A DNA stretch of 37,494 nt, from NCBI GenBank assembly GCA_003142935.1, contig PLOG01000170.1, positions 41,913-79,406 of the forward strand, in the 5' to 3' direction. A program made the translations under genes and the position numbers. The DNA comes from Acidobacteriaceae bacterium (lineage in GTDB: Bacteria; Acidobacteriota; Terriglobia; Terriglobales; Acidobacteriaceae). Under the pieces are notes generated by a model. The model was not told where the DNA came from, searched no databases, and was given only the letters and a program-made list of their open reading frames with translations. Positions 8,259-16,424 of this stretch are shown in pieces (within the stretch, counting starts at the first letter, position 1; each line of letters begins with the position of its first letter).

Positions 8259-9274
8259 TCCTTTGCCGGCGTTGAGGCCGGAGCGGCAGCGAGCTGGATG
8301 TGCGAGTCGGCGGGCATGCCGGGCTTCAGCTCGTGATTTGGATTGTCGATATCGATCTTGATGCGGTAGACCAGCGTGACGCGCTCGGCGTAGGTCTGCA
8401 CGCTCTTGGGCGTGAACTCGGCGTCGGGAGAGATGAAGGAGATGCGTCCGTGATATTGCTTTCCCGGATAGGTGTCGGTGGTGATCGTCGCATCCTGGCC
8501 CCAGTGAATCTTGCCCAGATCGGTCTCGGCGATATAGGCGCGCAGCCAGATGTGATCGAGATCGGCGAGCGTGACGACGGGAGAGCCGGGCGCTACAACT
8601 TCGCCGAGTTCGGCCTGACGCACGGTAATGACGCCGGTCGTGGGCGCGTACAAGGTCGTGTAGCTCTCATCGATGCGCGACAGGCCCAGGTTGGCGTTGG
8701 CTTGGGCAAGATTGGCGCGCGCAATGGCGATGTCTTCCTTGCGGCTGCCTTCCGCGGCCTCGTTGTAGCGCTGCTGCGCGGCCGCGAAGTTTGCAGCCGA
8801 GCGCTTGAGGGCGGTTTCCGCCAAGTCGCGGTCCTGCGCGGAGATTTCGTCTTTGCTGAAGAGCTCGACCGCGCGATCGTTGTCGGCCTTTTTTTGCGCA
8901 AGGTCGGCCTGGACATCGAGAACCGCCTGGTGCGAGGCCTTCACTTCCTGTTCGCGGGTGCCGGCCAGCGTCAGGACCAGATCGGATTCACGCACGGCAA
9001 CCCCGGTCTCATCGATCCGCACCTTCTGCTTGAAGTCGGCGTCTTCAAGCCGCGCCAGCAGAGCGCCCTGCTCCACCTGCTGGCCCTCTTCAACAGGCAG
9101 ATCGACAATGCGGCCCTGCACCTTGAAGCTGATCAGGCTTTCGTGCGCTTCAATGTTGCCGGAGAGCGTGAGCTGGTTCGCCGGCGCAGGCTTCTTTGTC
9201 AGACGCGGATAGAAATAAATTGCGGCGGCAATCGCCGCGGCCAACAGAATCGCGATCGGTATGAGTCGTTTCAT
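8255..9274 (-). CDS. HlyD-family periplasmic adaptor (YbhG-like)
   Basis: Starting at the ATG at 9274 this is a 339-residue protein. It has an N-terminal membrane anchor (MKRLIPIAILLAAAIAAAIY), a lipoyl/barrel-sandwich half (LSGNIEAHESLISFKVQGRI), a long coiled-coil hairpin of about 110 residues rich in Ala, Lys, Glu and Asp, and a second lipoyl half (YAPTTGVITVRQAELGEVV). A beta-barrel with RISFISPDAEFTPKSVQT follows. The frame opens 20 codons earlier (9334), but GAGG about nine bases before 9274 and the immediate hydrophobic anchor favour the later start. It bridges the inner-membrane ABC transporter and the TolC-like factor encoded just upstream. The motif with EFTPKSVQT is typical of the YbhG/YhiI branch of adaptors. 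Confidence 0.9.
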   Translation of the reverse strand: MKRLIPIAILLAAAIAAAIYFYPRLTKKPAPANQLTLSGNIEAHESLISFKVQGRIVDLPVEEGQQVEQGALLARLEDADFKQKVRIDETGVAVRESDLVLTLAGTREQEVKASHQAVLDVQADLAQKKADNDRAVELFSKDEISAQDRDLAETALKRSAANFAAAQQRYNEAAEGSRKEDIAIARANLAQANANLGLSRIDESYTTLYAPTTGVITVRQAELGEVVAPGSPVVTLADLDHIWLRAYIAETDLGKIHWGQDATITTDTYPGKQYHGRISFISPDAEFTPKSVQTYAERVTLVYRIKIDIDNPNHELKPGMPADSHIQLAAAPASTPAKE

Positions 9275-9340
9275 AGTGTCAATCCTCGTGTCGATCTTCT
9301 TGCGCGGAATGCTCGTTGCAGCCGCTTGATACAAGGCAGA

Positions 9341-10708
9341 TTACGGATTCATAAACTGAAGAATGTTCTTCTCGGTGTCACCCATGGCGCGGGCGAGAGC
9401 AAACTTCGCGTCCACGTGACTGGAGACGGCAACAATATAGTTCTCCTCGGCGCGGGCCAGTTCATCCTGCGCGGTGACAACTTCGACATTGTTGGCCGTG
9501 CCGGCCTGAAAGCGATCCTGGGCAAGCGAAAGTTCGCGCTGCGCAAGCTCCTGCCCTTGCCGAGCGACACCGACCTGCTCAGCAGCGGAATCGAGATTCA
9601 GGAGCGCCTCGCGGATATCCTCATCGACGCCGCGCTCGAGATCGGCGATCTGGTCGTCGATACGTTTGACGCGGCTGGCGAGCTGCTCAGCCTCGCCGCT
9701 CCGGTCGCGATCGAAGACGGTAAAGTCGATCTGGCCCTGAATCAGGCCCGTGGTTTGGACGCTGCCGATGCTGCGGCCAAGTTCTCCGATGTTGCCGTTC
9801 AGACTGAGCTTTGGATAGGAGCGGGCGCGGTTGGCGCGCTGCTGCTCTAGAAGGCCCTGACGTTGGCTCGAGAGCGAGAGATAGTCTGAGCGCGCTTTGA
9901 GCGCAGTTGGTAACAGGGTGTCGGGTTGCGATTGCGGCAAGACCTGATAATGTAGTGGATCGGCGAGTTCCATCGCCGTGCCCGGACTCATGCCGAGGTT
10001 ACGCGCCAGGGTGAGGAGCGATTGCTTCAACGCATTTTGCGCGACCAGCAGGGCCTGCTTGTCGTTGGCGAGTTGTACCTGGGCGCGCAGCACGTCCACG
10101 CCGGTCGCGGTGCCCGCATCGTGCTTGTCGCTGGCTAGTTTGAGCAGCGTGGTTGAATCCCTCACGCGCGATTGAGCAGCATCCACGCGGGCAGCGGCGG
10201 ATTGGCCATTCAAATAAAGCGCCGCGATGGAGCGGACAATCAGATCGCGCGCGTCTCGCTCGTCCATCTTGCCGGCGTCAACGGCAAGCTCGCTGGCCTT
10301 GAAGGTGCGGTAGCTCTCAAGATCGATGACATTCTGCTGCGCATAGATGCGGAAGTCGTAGTTGGAAAACGGCCCGACCACGCTGGGAAGGCCAGCGAAG
10401 CCTGGGATGGGCGGCAGAGAGATGCCGAAGGCGCGTAGATCGCGGTTCTGATAGTTGGCATACGTCTGCGCATTGACGCGGGGAAGAAGCGCCGCCGCCA
10501 TGCTGCGCTGGCGCGCGCCTTCTGCCTCATCGACGCGGGTTCCAGCCACCAGCACGTTGAGGTTGGCCTGCAGCGCCTTTTGAATCGCATCCTGCAAGGT
10601 GAGCCGGTAGGGCGCGGGTGGCTGGCCTTGGCAGTTCCGATCTGCGAGCGGACTTGCCACGATGCCTGCGAGTAGGAGAAGTGCGATCTTAAGAAAATCC
10701 GGTTTCAT
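9341..10708 (-). CDS. TolC-like outer-membrane efflux protein
   Basis: This 455-residue protein has an N-terminal signal peptide (FLKIALLLLAGIVASPLA). Two OEP-type repeats of long alpha-helices follow, including LTLQDAIQKALQANLNVLVAG near the N-terminus and LAQDRFQAGTANNVEVVTAQDELARAEENY near the C-terminus. The length is normal for TolC-family channels. It should form the trimeric outer-membrane duct for the ABC efflux complex. Its start overlaps the TetR stop by 4 bp (ATGA), and 66 bp separate its stop from the chosen adaptor start. Acidobacterial OEP proteins with a Pro-rich segment (LPPIPGFAGLPSVVGPFSNYD, about residues 90-112) are familiar from RND operons too, so the link to this ABC system rests on gene order. 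Confidence 0.92.
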   Translation of the reverse strand: MKPDFLKIALLLLAGIVASPLADRNCQGQPPAPYRLTLQDAIQKALQANLNVLVAGTRVDEAEGARQRSMAAALLPRVNAQTYANYQNRDLRAFGISLPPIPGFAGLPSVVGPFSNYDFRIYAQQNVIDLESYRTFKASELAVDAGKMDERDARDLIVRSIAALYLNGQSAAARVDAAQSRVRDSTTLLKLASDKHDAGTATGVDVLRAQVQLANDKQALLVAQNALKQSLLTLARNLGMSPGTAMELADPLHYQVLPQSQPDTLLPTALKARSDYLSLSSQRQGLLEQQRANRARSYPKLSLNGNIGELGRSIGSVQTTGLIQGQIDFTVFDRDRSGEAEQLASRVKRIDDQIADLERGVDEDIREALLNLDSAAEQVGVARQGQELAQRELSLAQDRFQAGTANNVEVVTAQDELARAEENYIVAVSSHVDAKFALARAMGDTEKNILQFMNP

Positions 10709-11397
10709 GATGCCTTCTTTTTGCGGGAGATGGCGATCGATCTCCAGAAGTGTTGAAAGCTGTCATCGATCCATGCTCCGAGCGCGGGCTTTTCATGCAA
10801 CGACCACAACAGAACAGATCCAATGCACATCTGCAGGAATTGGAGCGCAGCTTTTGCCGGCTTCAGACGCGGATCAATCTCTCCGCGGCGTTGACCTTCC
10901 ACAATCAGCCCCCCTATTGCTTTACGGCCCTCCTGCATATTTCGTTTCAGAATTTCTCGAACGCTCGGGCTGGTCAGGAATGAGGAGATGAAGGCTCGCG
11001 CCAGGCCGGGGCTGCGTCCGGGCTCTTCGGCCAGGCGCTGCGCGAGCCTGCGTAATACCGCATAAATCGGCTGCTTGCTCAGGGGAGCGCGGGAAGCAGC
11101 GTCCTTTACCTTGCCAAGCTGAATCTCGGCCATCACGCCGAGCACGTGGTCCTTGGATTCGAAGTAGTTGAAGAAGGTTCCCTTGCCCACATCCGCGGCT
11201 TCGGTAATGTCTTCCACGGTCACGTTCTGGAAGCCGTGTTTGGCGAAGAGCCGAAGCGCGCAACGGAAGAGACGCAGGCGGGTTGCGGCGGCGCGGCGCT
11301 CGCGGCGTCCCATTTCGATGGGTTGGATGGAGGCCTTGTTCGCCCCGCGCGAGCCGCGGATCGGTGCATCCAATTTTGATCTGCGACCGATGCTCAT
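10705..11397 (-). CDS. TetR-family transcriptional regulator of the efflux operon
   Basis: This 230-residue protein has a TetR_N DNA-binding domain: ALRLFAKHGFQNVTVEDITEAADVGKGTFFNYFESKDHVL at about residues 46-85, with the helix-turn-helix in ITEAADVGKGTFFNYF. The C-terminal ligand-binding part is divergent and contains no motif that names an effector. The N-terminus before the HTH is about 40 residues, which is long, so the internal ATG at 11313 (MGRRERR) could be the real start; neither has a strong ribosome binding site. It is the first gene of the operon and overlaps the TolC gene by 4 bp, so it is probably autoregulatory and represses the whole efflux operon. A TGAC-N5-GTCA palindrome lies 20 bp upstream. 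The arrangement parallels CecR/YbiH-YbhGFSR. Confidence 0.93.
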   Translation of the reverse strand: MSIGRRSKLDAPIRGSRGANKASIQPIEMGRRERRAAATRLRLFRCALRLFAKHGFQNVTVEDITEAADVGKGTFFNYFESKDHVLGVMAEIQLGKVKDAASRAPLSKQPIYAVLRRLAQRLAEEPGRSPGLARAFISSFLTSPSVREILKRNMQEGRKAIGGLIVEGQRRGEIDPRLKPAKAALQFLQMCIGSVLLWSLHEKPALGAWIDDSFQHFWRSIAISRKKKAS

Positions 11398-11417
11398 AAT
11401 AGAGTGTTACCCATTAT

Positions 11418-11430
11418 TGACCGTCAGTCA
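11418..11430. promoter_or_regulatory. Candidate TetR operator upstream of efflux operon
   Basis: TGACCGTCAGTCA forms an inverted repeat, TGAC-N5-GTCA, about 20 bp upstream of the TetR start codon. Palindromes of this style are common operators for TetR-family autoregulators. The assignment rests on position and symmetry only; no matching second copy was located elsewhere in the window. Confidence 0.45.
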
Positions 11431-11553
11431 CAGTTTGCGCCGGCTCAATTCGATCTGTCAACAGACCCGATTCCGGGCGAAAACGATCGCGGATTCTCCG
11501 ACGCGCCTCGAAAAGGCGGTTCGGCGATGAAAATCCGCAAAATGCAAAACGGG

Positions 11554-12087
11554 CTAGCGGTGTGCAAAACCGGTTGCGACACCTATGGTGTGAGCCGCAA
11601 TCCCGACCACCGGGGAAAGCATCCACAACTTCGTTTCCTGCTTTTTTAGCTTGTAACTGATGAATGCTCCTGAGCCGACCAGCGCCAAACTCACCCCCAG
11701 CGCTCCGGCTTGCGACGTAGGCATCAGGGGATTTCCTTCAACGCAGTGATGGTCCGCCAGGCAGTGCTGGGTCATCTCCACATCGAAGACCGCCATGCCC
11801 AGGTGCGCTCCGTTAAGCAGGAAGAAGCCCGGACTGAGAGTTCGCGGAAACCTGGGGGCGGGAGCCGGAAGGACAAGCCCTGCCGCGGAAGAAGACGAGC
11901 CGGAGAGCATTGCATTGGCATGCTCGACAGCGGCTTCGTTATCCGGCACCGCGGCTCTTGCCGACAGTTGCAGGTTTTGCGCATCCTTTTCAATCTGCTT
12001 CAGCGGAATCGTGTTGTCCTGCGCCGAAGTTGCCAAAGTGCCCAAGGCCACGACCAAGCCGAGCATGGTTCCCCGTATTGCGTTCAT
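11554..12087 (-). CDS. Small conserved membrane protein, function unknown
   Basis: From the ATG at 12087, with GGAGGG just upstream, this gives 177 residues. The frame opens 29 codons earlier, but that start lacks the ribosome binding site and the signal peptide would be internal. It has an N-terminal signal peptide (GTMLGLVVALGTLATSAQ), a polar Ala/Ser-rich middle, then a motif FDVEMTQHCLADHHCVEGNPLMPTS and two hydrophobic helices with LVGSGAFISYKLKKQETKLW between them. The D-x-x-x-T plus E-x-NPLM pattern recalls small membrane proteins of the DUF5658 type, but I cannot assign it firmly. It points towards the TetR gene, with 156 bp between them, and diverges from the O-antigen ligase-like gene. 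No function is proposed. Confidence 0.7.
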   Translation of the reverse strand: MNAIRGTMLGLVVALGTLATSAQDNTIPLKQIEKDAQNLQLSARAAVPDNEAAVEHANAMLSGSSSSAAGLVLPAPAPRFPRTLSPGFFLLNGAHLGMAVFDVEMTQHCLADHHCVEGNPLMPTSQAGALGVSLALVGSGAFISYKLKKQETKLWMLSPVVGIAAHTIGVATGFAHR

Positions 12088-12285
12088 GTCGCCCTCCAGC
12101 CACCCGGCATTTGCGCCCGGTGGAGTTATCGACAGAACAGAGCGTGAGGATTGCCAAGTTTTAAGGCGAGACATTAGAAACCACTAACCCTGGCAGCGCA
12201 TCGTTGCCGCGGCAGAGTGTTTCGCAGTTGGTTTTGGCGGTGCGGGCGGGAAGAACGCCGTGGAGCGAGTCCAAGCCAAGTTGCA

Positions 12286-13629
12286 ATGGAAAGAACGAAT
12301 TGGCTTACAATGGTCGCATTGCCTGTTATACCCATTAACGCGGATGCCGGGTTTGATAACCAGCTCGGCAAAGCCCATCGGTATACGCCGACGGTTGTTG
12401 CCGCGTGCCTGCTTTTGTTGCTGGCCTTTTCCACTGCGACTGCATTTGTGCAAGATGCCTGGGCGCCTCAGTCCTTCGAGATCGGCATCTTTGTCCTTCT
12501 GGCCGGGTACATGCTGGCCGGCATTGCCCGCGGATGGGAACACCTCGCCGGCGGCCTGGCGCCCTGGCTTGTCTATCTCATTCCCTTTTGGGGCGTCGTC
12601 CAGCTGGTGGCGCACACCACGGCTTCCAGCGTGGAGACGCGCAAGGCTGTTCTGAGCTGGGGGGCTCTGGCTGGAGTCTTCTTTCTCACCCAGACGGCTG
12701 CTCGAACCCGGACCGCACGCCGGAATATCCTGAGCGCATTTCTGATCTTCGCAACCGCAATAGCGGTGCTTTGCCTAACCGAACTTTTCACTTCAGGGGG
12801 CCAGGTGCTGTGGGTCTTCCCGTCCGGGTATCCGAACGTCTACGCGACCTTCGTTTCCCGTAACGGTTACTCGCAATTCGTGGAGTTGGCTCTGCCCATC
12901 GCTCTCTGGCGGGCGCTGCGCGAAGGCTGGCGTTCGTGGTGGTACGTGATCTCCGGCGGCATCCTTTTTGGCTCGGTGATCGGCTCGGCATCGCGCGCAG
13001 GGGCGGTTCTCTGCACTGCGGAACTGCTGGCCATGCTGGCGATAGGGCTGGTAAAGCTGCGGGACCCGGAAACCGGCCTGCCCTCCCGCCCCACGACGGC
13101 AATGCTGCTGATCGTTCCCGTGCTGGCGGCAACATTCACTATTGCTGTTGGATGGGAGCGGGTTTGGCTGCGCTTGCAGGAGAAAGCCCCGTACGTGACG
13201 CGCCAGGAGTTCCTTCAGGCTGCGGCGGACATGGCGAAGAATCGTCCGCTTACTGGCTACGGCCTGGGAACCTTTCCTCTGGTCTACCCACGATACGCGA
13301 TCATTGACCCATCGCTCTACCTTTACGTCAATCATGCTCATAACGACTGGGCGGAGTTTGCCGCCGACGGTGGAATTCCTTTCTTGTTGCTGGTTCTGAT
13401 TCCTTTTGCCGCCGTTTTACCCGCAGTCATCAGGAACCCCTGGGGGCTGGGACTGATGGCGGCGATGCTGCACGCGTGCGTCGATTTCCCGTTCTTCCAT
13501 CCGGGGGTTCCAGGCTGGATGTTTGTGCTGCTTGCGCTGCTCTATATGTCGCGAATGCCGGACGAGTCACGGCAGCAGAGAGCCAGGCCTGTCATTTCAG
13601 CCCGCATACCGGTACAGAAACATATCTAA
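12286..13629 (+). CDS. O-antigen ligase/polymerase (Wzy_C/WaaL)-like membrane protein
   Basis: This is a polytopic protein of about 447 residues with roughly ten hydrophobic segments. A typical Wzy_C/O-antigen ligase stretch includes SRAGAVLCTAELLAML, then RQEFLQAAADMAKNRPLTGYGLGTFPLVYP, and YVNHAHNDWAEFAADGGIPFLLLVL. The GxGxG-F and HAHNDWAEFAADGG motifs mark the periplasmic loop that in this superfamily carries the catalytic Arg/His residues. It should join or polymerise lipid-linked glycans on the outer face of the inner membrane. The frame opens at 12217, but ATGs at 12286 and 12310 are more likely starts because the upstream part is Arg-rich and lacks similarity to membrane proteins; none has a clear ribosome binding site. 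It is one of two such proteins in the window. Confidence 0.85.
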   Translation: MERTNWLTMVALPVIPINADAGFDNQLGKAHRYTPTVVAACLLLLLAFSTATAFVQDAWAPQSFEIGIFVLLAGYMLAGIARGWEHLAGGLAPWLVYLIPFWGVVQLVAHTTASSVETRKAVLSWGALAGVFFLTQTAARTRTARRNILSAFLIFATAIAVLCLTELFTSGGQVLWVFPSGYPNVYATFVSRNGYSQFVELALPIALWRALREGWRSWWYVISGGILFGSVIGSASRAGAVLCTAELLAMLAIGLVKLRDPETGLPSRPTTAMLLIVPVLAATFTIAVGWERVWLRLQEKAPYVTRQEFLQAAADMAKNRPLTGYGLGTFPLVYPRYAIIDPSLYLYVNHAHNDWAEFAADGGIPFLLLVLIPFAAVLPAVIRNPWGLGLMAAMLHACVDFPFFHPGVPGWMFVLLALLYMSRMPDESRQQRARPVISARIPVQKHI

Positions 13630-13728
13630 CTCAGAGGACAACAAGGTCGCGGCCCGCTGAACGGACCGGTTGGAGCCAAGGAGATTTTTCGGGGGCGCCG
13701 CTGAACTCCGGAGGGGACTCTCAGCCTT

Positions 13729-14058
13729 TCAGAAATCTTGCGGGGGCGCTATCGCTCCAACCAAATAGCGTAGAAAAAACCAAAACAGGATAAACGCAAA
13801 AGTGAAGATCGCTCCTGCAATCAGCCGGCGCACAAGGCGTCTTTTTGCTCGAGTGCTCATGCGCCGGATCGATGGGTTGTTGCCGGGTTTCAAGATCTCC
13901 CATACCGGGCCCGAATCGGGAGACCGCGGGCCAAAGAAACGGCTACGGCAGCTTCTGCATCGGAACGCATCGCTCCCCCGCACTCGCTTTAGAACATCTC
14001 CCAGGCGAGAACTCTTCGAAACGCGTACATCGGCACTACCACAATCTGGACAAATCAT
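13729..14058 (-). CDS. CxxC zinc-ribbon membrane protein, function unknown
   Basis: This 109-residue protein has two CxxC pairs, CPDC (Cys3, Cys6) and CRSC (Cys34, Cys37), spaced as in a zinc ribbon. A basic linker (STRAKRRLVRRL) leads to one hydrophobic helix at about residues 79-98 and a short tail. It probably sits in the inner membrane with the ribbon in the cytoplasm (positive-inside rule). Its start overlaps the TPR-protein stop by 4 bp (ATGA), so both are translated from one message. The call as a real gene rests on the Cys pairs, the membrane helix and the coupled overlap. No specific function can be given. Confidence 0.75.
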   Translation of the reverse strand: MICPDCGSADVRVSKSSRLGDVLKRVRGSDAFRCRSCRSRFFGPRSPDSGPVWEILKPGNNPSIRRMSTRAKRRLVRRLIAGAIFTFAFILFWFFLRYLVGAIAPPQDF

Positions 14059-15260
14059 GTCTTGGGAATCGCCTGAATTTGAGTAGACACTACATCGAGC
14101 ATACCTGAGATGCGAGCTGTTCCGAGCGCACGCCGATATACCAGACGTAGCTGAAGCAGCGGAGCGGCAGTTGACACGGAGAAGCCGAATCCCGAAGACA
14201 AAAGGGCGTCACTGGAAAGATCGGGTGATTCCGCCAGGACAGTGCCCGTTTTTGCATCGACAATCTGCCAGTGGATTCCCGATGCCGGAGAGATGTCGGA
14301 TGTGTGGTAGGAGTAAGACATTGCGTAGTTGCCCGGCCTCAAAACCACAGCCTGTTGGGCAATAATGCAATCCTCCGGCTGAGTGCCGCCGAATTCGGAT
14401 TCCAGGCCAGAAGCCCCAGGCCATGAGTGGAGGCCCTGATAATCCTGAAGCAACCAATCGAAACTGACCGGAAGCGGCTCGCGCCGAAAGCCGGCGTTGT
14501 TGGGTACAGTCGAATCCGCATTGACCCAATGCCGTTCAACCAGCAGATGCCACAACCTGGCCGCCGCGGCCCCCTCATTAAGGTCAACCTGGTTATCGAC
14601 AATATCCAGAAGAAGTGGGCGATCGGTTGCCGGGTCGCCCCAGCGAACCAGTTGCGCCGCTACGGCCGCAACGGCAGCCGGCTGATTCTTGCCTAACAAA
14701 AAGCCGATGTACTGGCGGATCATTTCGGGCTTCTCATTGAGGATTGCGCGGTTAATCGCGTCTGGATTCGACGTTACCCGCCAGCACAGCTCAAAAAGCG
14801 AGCCGATGTCTTCGTTTGGCATGGCCGCGGCGCTTCGCGCCCATGCCCAGAATTCCGGCATGTTATCGCGGCGTAAATAATAATTGGCAAGGCTCCAGCG
14901 GGGCGTGTAGGTGTGGTCCACATCGTAGGCTTCGAGCAGTAGCTTCTCTGCGTCGGGGAAGTCTCCGTCAGCCTCATATTGCAGGCCCAATTCAATGTCC
15001 GCCTGGGAATTATAGCGATTGAGCCGCAGCGACTCGCTCAACAGCTCCCGCGCGTGCGCCTGGTCAAGCTCGGACAGACGCATGCAATACTCCCATCCAT
15101 CGGGCACCAAACCAACCGCGGCGCGCACCGATTGCTCTGTATCCTGTTTGAACAGGTAGCCGGCGCGCGCCAGCGTCAACGAACTCCAGATTCCGTAGCA
15201 GCAGGCTCCCACGATGGAAATCCGCAGCGCGGAGACAACCAGGCGTTGGAGAGGAGGCAT
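14055..15260 (-). CDS. Membrane-anchored TPR protein with C-terminal beta-sandwich-like region
   Basis: From ATG 15260 (401 residues; a GTG three codons earlier is also possible) the protein starts with a membrane anchor around residues 10-30 (ISIVGACCYGIWSSL). Helical repeats of TPR style follow: LSELDQAHARELLSESLRLNRYNSQADIELGLQYEADGDFPDAEKLLLEAYDVD. The C-terminal third (from about residue 280) looks like a beta-sandwich, with VVLRPGNYAMSYSYHTSD, IHWQIVDAKTGTVLAESPDL and a closing LQLRLVYRR. Proteins of this build are familiar beside exopolysaccharide genes of Acidobacteriota, where they are usually annotated as hypothetical TPR proteins. It shares a message with the CxxC protein and is divergent from the FecR-like gene. 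A role in glycan assembly is inferred from context only. Confidence 0.8.
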   Translation of the reverse strand: MPPLQRLVVSALRISIVGACCYGIWSSLTLARAGYLFKQDTEQSVRAAVGLVPDGWEYCMRLSELDQAHARELLSESLRLNRYNSQADIELGLQYEADGDFPDAEKLLLEAYDVDHTYTPRWSLANYYLRRDNMPEFWAWARSAAAMPNEDIGSLFELCWRVTSNPDAINRAILNEKPEMIRQYIGFLLGKNQPAAVAAVAAQLVRWGDPATDRPLLLDIVDNQVDLNEGAAAARLWHLLVERHWVNADSTVPNNAGFRREPLPVSFDWLLQDYQGLHSWPGASGLESEFGGTQPEDCIIAQQAVVLRPGNYAMSYSYHTSDISPASGIHWQIVDAKTGTVLAESPDLSSDALLSSGFGFSVSTAAPLLQLRLVYRRALGTARISGMLDVVSTQIQAIPKT

Positions 15261-15361
15261 CGTAACCACCGGGCCAGCATAGCACCTGAGGCGTTGTCGT
15301 CAAACCAAATCGTGCACTTGGCAGCTTCGAGCCGTTTTTTTGAACTTATTGCAGAATCCTG

Positions 15362-15390
15362 CCAGGACAGGTACCCACCCAGGACAGGTA
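15362..15390. repeat. 12-bp direct repeat in divergent intergenic region
   Basis: CCAGGACAGGTA occurs twice (15362-15373 and 15379-15390), offset by 17 bp. It lies between the divergent TPR-protein and FecR-like genes. The spacing of nearly two helical turns would suit two copies of a regulator bound in tandem. It might also be a remnant of a mobile-element end. Nothing nearby decides between these. Confidence 0.55.
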
Positions 15391-15514
15391 TCTATATTGA
15401 TATGACGCCTTGGGAAATCGACCAGCTCCGGGCAAGTGCCGCAGAGGGCGCTCTTGCAGTCCGGTGTATTACATCGGTAATGCGTAACCGACTTGATTTC
15501 AATCGACAAGCGTC

Positions 15515-15543
15515 TTGTAGTCAGCAATGTTTTAGCGTATAAG
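15515..15543 (+). promoter_or_regulatory. Candidate sigma70-type promoter for FecR-like gene
   Basis: TTGTAG (15515-15520), a 17-bp spacer, then TATAAG (15538-15543) resembles a sigma70-type promoter. The -10 box is close to consensus, while the -35 box matches only its first three bases. Transcription would begin near 15550, about 47 bases before the start codon. This is a by-eye call. Confidence 0.4.
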
Positions 15544-15560
15544 AGAGTGCAGGTACCGCT

Positions 15561-15578
15561 GAGGTGTGTCGGCACCTC
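15561..15578 (+). promoter_or_regulatory. Leader hairpin before FecR-like gene
   Basis: GAGGTG and CACCTC form a 6-bp stem around TGTCGG in the presumed 5' leader. The ribosome binding site GAGGG lies about 10 bases after the stem, so the hairpin could influence initiation or message stability. It is short and has no U-tract, so it is not a terminator. Confidence 0.35.
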
Positions 15579-15596
15579 GAGCCGCGAGGGCGATTC

Positions 15597-16424
15597 ATGT
15601 TCAAGAAGCTTCAAGTTGCGGCAGTACTGATGTGCCTGCTGTCCTATGCAGCAGCCGGGACCGTCTCGATAGGCACAGCCAGCGCTCGTGGTGTCATCCG
15701 CGTGGACAGCTACGTGGTCAACAGTAACGCCACGCTGTTCGACGGGTCGGTGGTGGAGACCGGGCAGGCTACGGCGGATCTGCGCCTGAACAAGGGCGCT
15801 GAGATCACTCTGTCCTCAAGTTCCCGCGGCATTCTATATAAAGACCATCTGGTCCTGCAGCAGGGAAAAAGCGAATTGGCCGCGCCCAGTACATTTGAAC
15901 TGCAAGCCAACGGCATTCGCGTCATCCCCAATGGGCTCAATTCACGCGGTGTCGTCTCTATAGTTTCGGGAAACACGGTAGAGGTCGCCTCATTGAGTGG
16001 CAGTTTCGGTGTCACCAGCGAGAATGGTGTCATGTTGGCCAATGTCCGCCCCGGACGCGTGGTTTCGTTTGCCATGCAGCAGGGGGCAAGCCCTACCGAG
16101 TTCTATGGTGTGGGCTTGGTCACGCTTGAAAATGGCACGTATTATCTCACCACCGACGAGAACGTGAAGTATGTAATCACATGCAAAGATCCACATGGGT
16201 TTGTGGGCGATAAAGTGGTGGTCTCCGGCACCATTCAGGGAGGCTCCGGACAGCCGGGAAGCACCGGGACAATTTGTGTAAAGTCGATTGACATCAATGG
16301 CGGCACCCAGATGTCGAAGAGGACCAAGTTGCTGATTGCCGGACTTCTTATAGGCGGCGCCGCCGCGGCCGCAATTGCGCTTGCGCGTGGTGGTGGTGGT
16401 GGTAAAGCCGCGGTAAGTCCCTAA
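15597..16424 (+). CDS. FecR-like secreted protein with OB-like region and C-terminal membrane helix
   Basis: The start at 15597 is preceded by GAGGG and leads directly into a signal peptide (LQVAAVLMCLLSYAAAG), giving 275 residues; an in-frame ATG upstream at 15564 adds 11 unlikely residues. Residues 21-160 look like a FecR-type beta domain (GVIRVDSYVVNSNATLFDGS, ATADLRLNKGAEITLSSSSRG). Residues 185-235 (VKYVITCKDPHGFVGDKVVVSGTI) resemble an OB-like barrel. A hydrophobic Ala/Gly-rich helix at 244-264 and a GGGGGK tail follow. The protein should be exported and anchored by its C-terminus. No TonB-dependent receptor or ECF sigma factor lies nearby, so it is unlikely to be a classical FecR iron regulator. 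Its place just before the Wza/Wzc genes suggests an envelope role linked to the glycan. Confidence 0.8.
   Translation: MFKKLQVAAVLMCLLSYAAAGTVSIGTASARGVIRVDSYVVNSNATLFDGSVVETGQATADLRLNKGAEITLSSSSRGILYKDHLVLQQGKSELAAPSTFELQANGIRVIPNGLNSRGVVSIVSGNTVEVASLSGSFGVTSENGVMLANVRPGRVVSFAMQQGASPTEFYGVGLVTLENGTYYLTTDENVKYVITCKDPHGFVGDKVVVSGTIQGGSGQPGSTGTICVKSIDINGGTQMSKRTKLLIAGLLIGGAAAAAIALARGGGGGKAAVSP

Noticed and set aside
8300..9850. 516-codon plus-strand frame opposite the adaptor and TolC genes
   Set aside because: It is antisense to two clearly recognised genes, a result of strong third-position GC bias.
15561..15578. Rho-independent terminator or riboswitch
   Set aside because: The stem is only 6 bp, there is no U-tract and no known aptamer pattern could be seen.
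15597..16424. Classical FecR anti-sigma regulator of iron uptake
   Set aside because: There is an N-terminal signal peptide, no cytoplasmic anti-sigma domain, and no sigma factor or TonB receptor nearby.
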